7,145 nt of DNA, taken from positions 1 to 7,145 of the forward strand of contig JAGWQR010000221.1 of the NCBI GenBank assembly GCA_028869975.1, written 5' to 3'. Under the pieces are notes generated by a model that saw only the letters and a list, made by a program, of their open reading frames with translations, ran no database searches and was not told where the DNA came from. Shown here piece by piece: positions 5,887-7,145 of this stretch. The DNA comes from Alphaproteobacteria bacterium (lineage in GTDB: Bacteria; Pseudomonadota; Alphaproteobacteria; Sphingomonadales; Sphingomonadaceae). Positions within the stretch are counted from its first letter, which is position 1; each line of letters starts with the position of its first letter. A program made the translations under genes and the position numbers.

Positions 5887-6918
5887 TCAATCTGATGATC
5901 GTGCCGAGTTGATCGCCTTTGCGGATTTGCGCCGCGCCATTGCGGAGATGCCGAACGTTTGCATGTGCCAACGGCTGAATGCGCTGATCGAGCTATAGCC
6001 GAGCATCGCTGCCACATCGGTTATGCTGATATGCGGATTTGCAAGATACTCGCCCGAAAGCTGTTCCCGCTGGCGGCCGATCAGACGACTGAATGATGCA
6101 CCTTCGGCCTCAAGCGCCCGCTGCAACGTCCGCACACTCATCCCGAGCAGCGAGGAGCAAGTCTCTATTGTTGCGCGGCCAGATGGCATCAAGAGAAGCG
6201 TCGAGTGTTCGACTTGCTGGATCACGCTCTGGCGCTCAGGCAGGTCGAGCGATTCGACCAATTTACGCGCATGGTCAGCAAGCGCAGTGTCAGCACGGCG
6301 GCTACGGCGCTCGAAATCGCTATAGTCGATCACCAAGCCATTGCAGACCGCATTGAATTCGGGGCTACACCGAAACACCCGCCGATAGGTCGCGATCTCA
6401 GCCAGCGGCGGCGGTTGGTGCATGAGGTACGCCAGCTTCGGATACCATTCTTCGCCCAGCATCTCGGTGCAGAGTTTCATCAGGACACCCAGCGCAAGAT
6501 CGTAGAATTGATTCGATCGCTTTACTTCCCCGGCAACCAGATCCTGCTGGATGAGGAGCCCATCGCTGACATCGATCACACGCAGAACCAGCTTCTCGTT
6601 GACCTGATTACGGTAACGGTTGAGGGCTGCTATCGCGTCGCGCAGATTATTTGCATGAGCAATCAGCAGGCTAACTGCGCCGAGGTTGGCAAGGCCCCGG
6701 CACTCCGCCATACGCAATCCGAATGTCGCGCAGCCGGTCACTTCGACCGCCCGCTCCACCAATCGCATCGCGGTCTTGCGCGAAATCGACTGTTCTGGGT
6801 TGGACAGCAGCTTTTCGGACAAGCCCACTTCGCGCAACAGCGGCAAGGGATCCGCGCCGAGCGACTTCATCGTCAGCACATATCCCGTCAGCACCGCCGC
6901 GCGCACAAATTCGGCCAT
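5887..6918 (-). CDS. AraC-family transcriptional regulator (arabinose-binding-like N-terminus, OruR/ArgR-type)
   Basis: This 343-residue DNA-binding regulator probably senses a pathway compound and activates the adjacent operon. The N-terminal domain (about 15-200) has the arabinose-operon-regulator-like pattern seen in OruR-type proteins: LREVGLSEKLL (28-38), an ISRKTAMRLVERA stretch (45-57), FGLRMAE (66-72) and LGAVSLLIAHANNLRDAI (79-96). The C-terminal AraC domain has two HTH units, ATIETCSSLLGMSVRTLQRA (249-268) followed by LEAEGASF, and ISITDVAAMLGYSSISAFSR (298-317) followed by a WHMQTFGISAMARR tail. No membrane segment is seen. The chosen ATG at 6918 has GGGAGAG at 6921-6927 immediately upstream; a GTG at 6951 would add 11 residues but lacks a comparable site and would place the coding start inside an operator-like repeat. 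The ligand cannot be inferred. It lies in the same direction as the operon, 169 bases upstream of it. Confidence 0.9.
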   Translation of the reverse strand: MAEFVRAAVLTGYVLTMKSLGADPLPLLREVGLSEKLLSNPEQSISRKTAMRLVERAVEVTGCATFGLRMAECRGLANLGAVSLLIAHANNLRDAIAALNRYRNQVNEKLVLRVIDVSDGLLIQQDLVAGEVKRSNQFYDLALGVLMKLCTEMLGEEWYPKLAYLMHQPPPLAEIATYRRVFRCSPEFNAVCNGLVIDYSDFERRSRRADTALADHARKLVESLDLPERQSVIQQVEHSTLLLMPSGRATIETCSSLLGMSVRTLQRALEAEGASFSRLIGRQREQLSGEYLANPHISITDVAAMLGYSSISAFSRWHMQTFGISAMARRKSAKAINSARSSD

Positions 6919-6920
6919 GA

Positions 6921-6927
6921 CTCTCCC
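6921..6927 (-). promoter_or_regulatory. Ribosome binding site deciding the regulator start
   Basis: GGGAGAG on the minus strand, 2 bases from the ATG (4 bases counted from the GGGAG core). The spacing is slightly short, but it is the only strong Shine-Dalgarno match near the possible starts, so it favours the ATG at 6918 over the GTG at 6951. Confidence 0.6.
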
Positions 6928-6931
6928 GTCG

Positions 6932-6961
6932 CGTTTTGCAATTCTTGCCACGACAATGCCA
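6932..6961 (-). promoter_or_regulatory. Operator-like half-site ahead of the regulator gene (possible autoregulation)
   Basis: On the minus strand TGGCAAGAATTGCAAAA starts at 6950 and matches the second half-site of the 244-285 operator at 14 of 17 positions. A partial copy of the first part (TGGCAT at 6961-6956) lies 11 bases, one helical turn, upstream, instead of the 21 bases seen at the other two sites. A weak -10-like TAATAC sits at 6969-6964, so bound protein would cover the transcription start, which would suit self-repression. This is inference from pattern. Confidence 0.4.
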
Positions 6962-7145
6962 CGGTATTAGTCGAAAGCAAGATGCGTGACAGCCGGTGAG
7001 CGAGCGCGACAGTTCGGGGCTAGGGCGTGCCGAACGCAAATGACCGGCCAGACATGGAGCCACCTGATCCTGACTGGCCTCAATGAAAATGTCTGGCCAC
7101 GCCTCTTTGATGCGGAAGCGTTTGGCTCGCGGCACGATCTCGCCG
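6962..7145. other. Upstream region of the regulator gene with no supportable complete gene
   Basis: No reading frame here has recognisable protein content. A minus-strand frame entering from the right edge (ending ...FRIKEAWPDIFIEASQ and on) stays open into the regulator gene, but its later part is only a shadow of that gene. A plus-strand ATG at 7083 is open for 21 codons to the edge. Either could be the tip of a neighbouring gene, but neither resembles a family I know. The region contains the inverted repeat at 7046-7098 and probably the regulator's promoter. Confidence 0.4.
7046..7098. repeat. Perfect 10-bp inverted repeat with 33-base spacer
   Basis: GGCCAGACAT at 7046-7055 is repeated as its exact reverse complement ATGTCTGGCC at 7089-7098. 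The spacer also contains ACTGGCC, a partial echo of the arm. It could be a protein-binding site, a transcript hairpin or the remnant of a mobile-element end. Nothing next to it decides among these. Confidence 0.5.

Noticed and set aside
6205..6999. A 264-codon plus-strand open frame opposite the AraC-family regulator
   Set aside because: The minus-strand frame encodes a complete AraC regulator with both HTH units; the plus frame has no recognisable domain.
6671..7135. A minus-strand open frame running from the right edge region into the regulator's N-terminus
   Set aside because: More than half of it overlaps the regulator gene out of frame, and its translation there is low-quality shadow sequence; only the extreme right part could belong to a neighbour.

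Overview
The window is a GC-rich bacterial segment in which every supportable gene is on the minus strand, so the genes read from high to low coordinates. Codon use and gene families suggest a proteobacterium, most likely an alphaproteobacterium and possibly a sphingomonad. That is an impression from gene content and style; no rRNA or marker gene is present to fix it.

Layout in transcription order, right to left. (a) 6962-7145 holds no supportable gene, only a perfect 10-bp inverted repeat. (b) 5887-6918 encodes an AraC-family regulator of the type with an arabinose-binding-like N-terminal domain and a C-terminal double helix-turn-helix (HTH). (c) 5718-5886 is a promoter region with a 21-bp-spaced tandem operator candidate. 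(d) 5717-315 is a compact five-gene catabolic operon: BKACE-like enzyme A (beta-keto acid cleavage, DUF849), a TauD/TfdA-type Fe(II)/2-oxoglutarate dioxygenase, BKACE-like enzyme B (a paralog, about 76% identical to A by hand count), an acyl-CoA dehydrogenase, and a glutaryl-CoA dehydrogenase. Gene junctions are a 1- or 4-base overlap, a 36-base gap, a 4-base ATGA overlap and a 2-base gap, which strongly suggests one transcript. (e) 193-314 is a second promoter region carrying another copy of the tandem operator. (f) 1-192 is the start of a quinone-oxidoreductase-like gene that leaves the window on the left.

How the genes may work together (inference): the dioxygenase oxidises an anionic substrate. 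One or both BKACE enzymes then exchange a beta-keto acid with acetyl-CoA, giving acetoacetate and a new acyl-CoA. The two flavin dehydrogenases process acyl-CoA intermediates, with glutaryl-CoA going to crotonyl-CoA. The regulator probably controls the operon, the quinone-oxidoreductase gene and itself, because the same bipartite half-site (TGRCRC, 5-6 bases, GCRAA) occurs ahead of all three.

The most notable points are this gene combination, active-site changes in both BKACE copies and in the dioxygenase that argue against the textbook substrates (3-keto-5-aminohexanoate and taurine), and the shared operator. The actual substrate cannot be read from the sequence.
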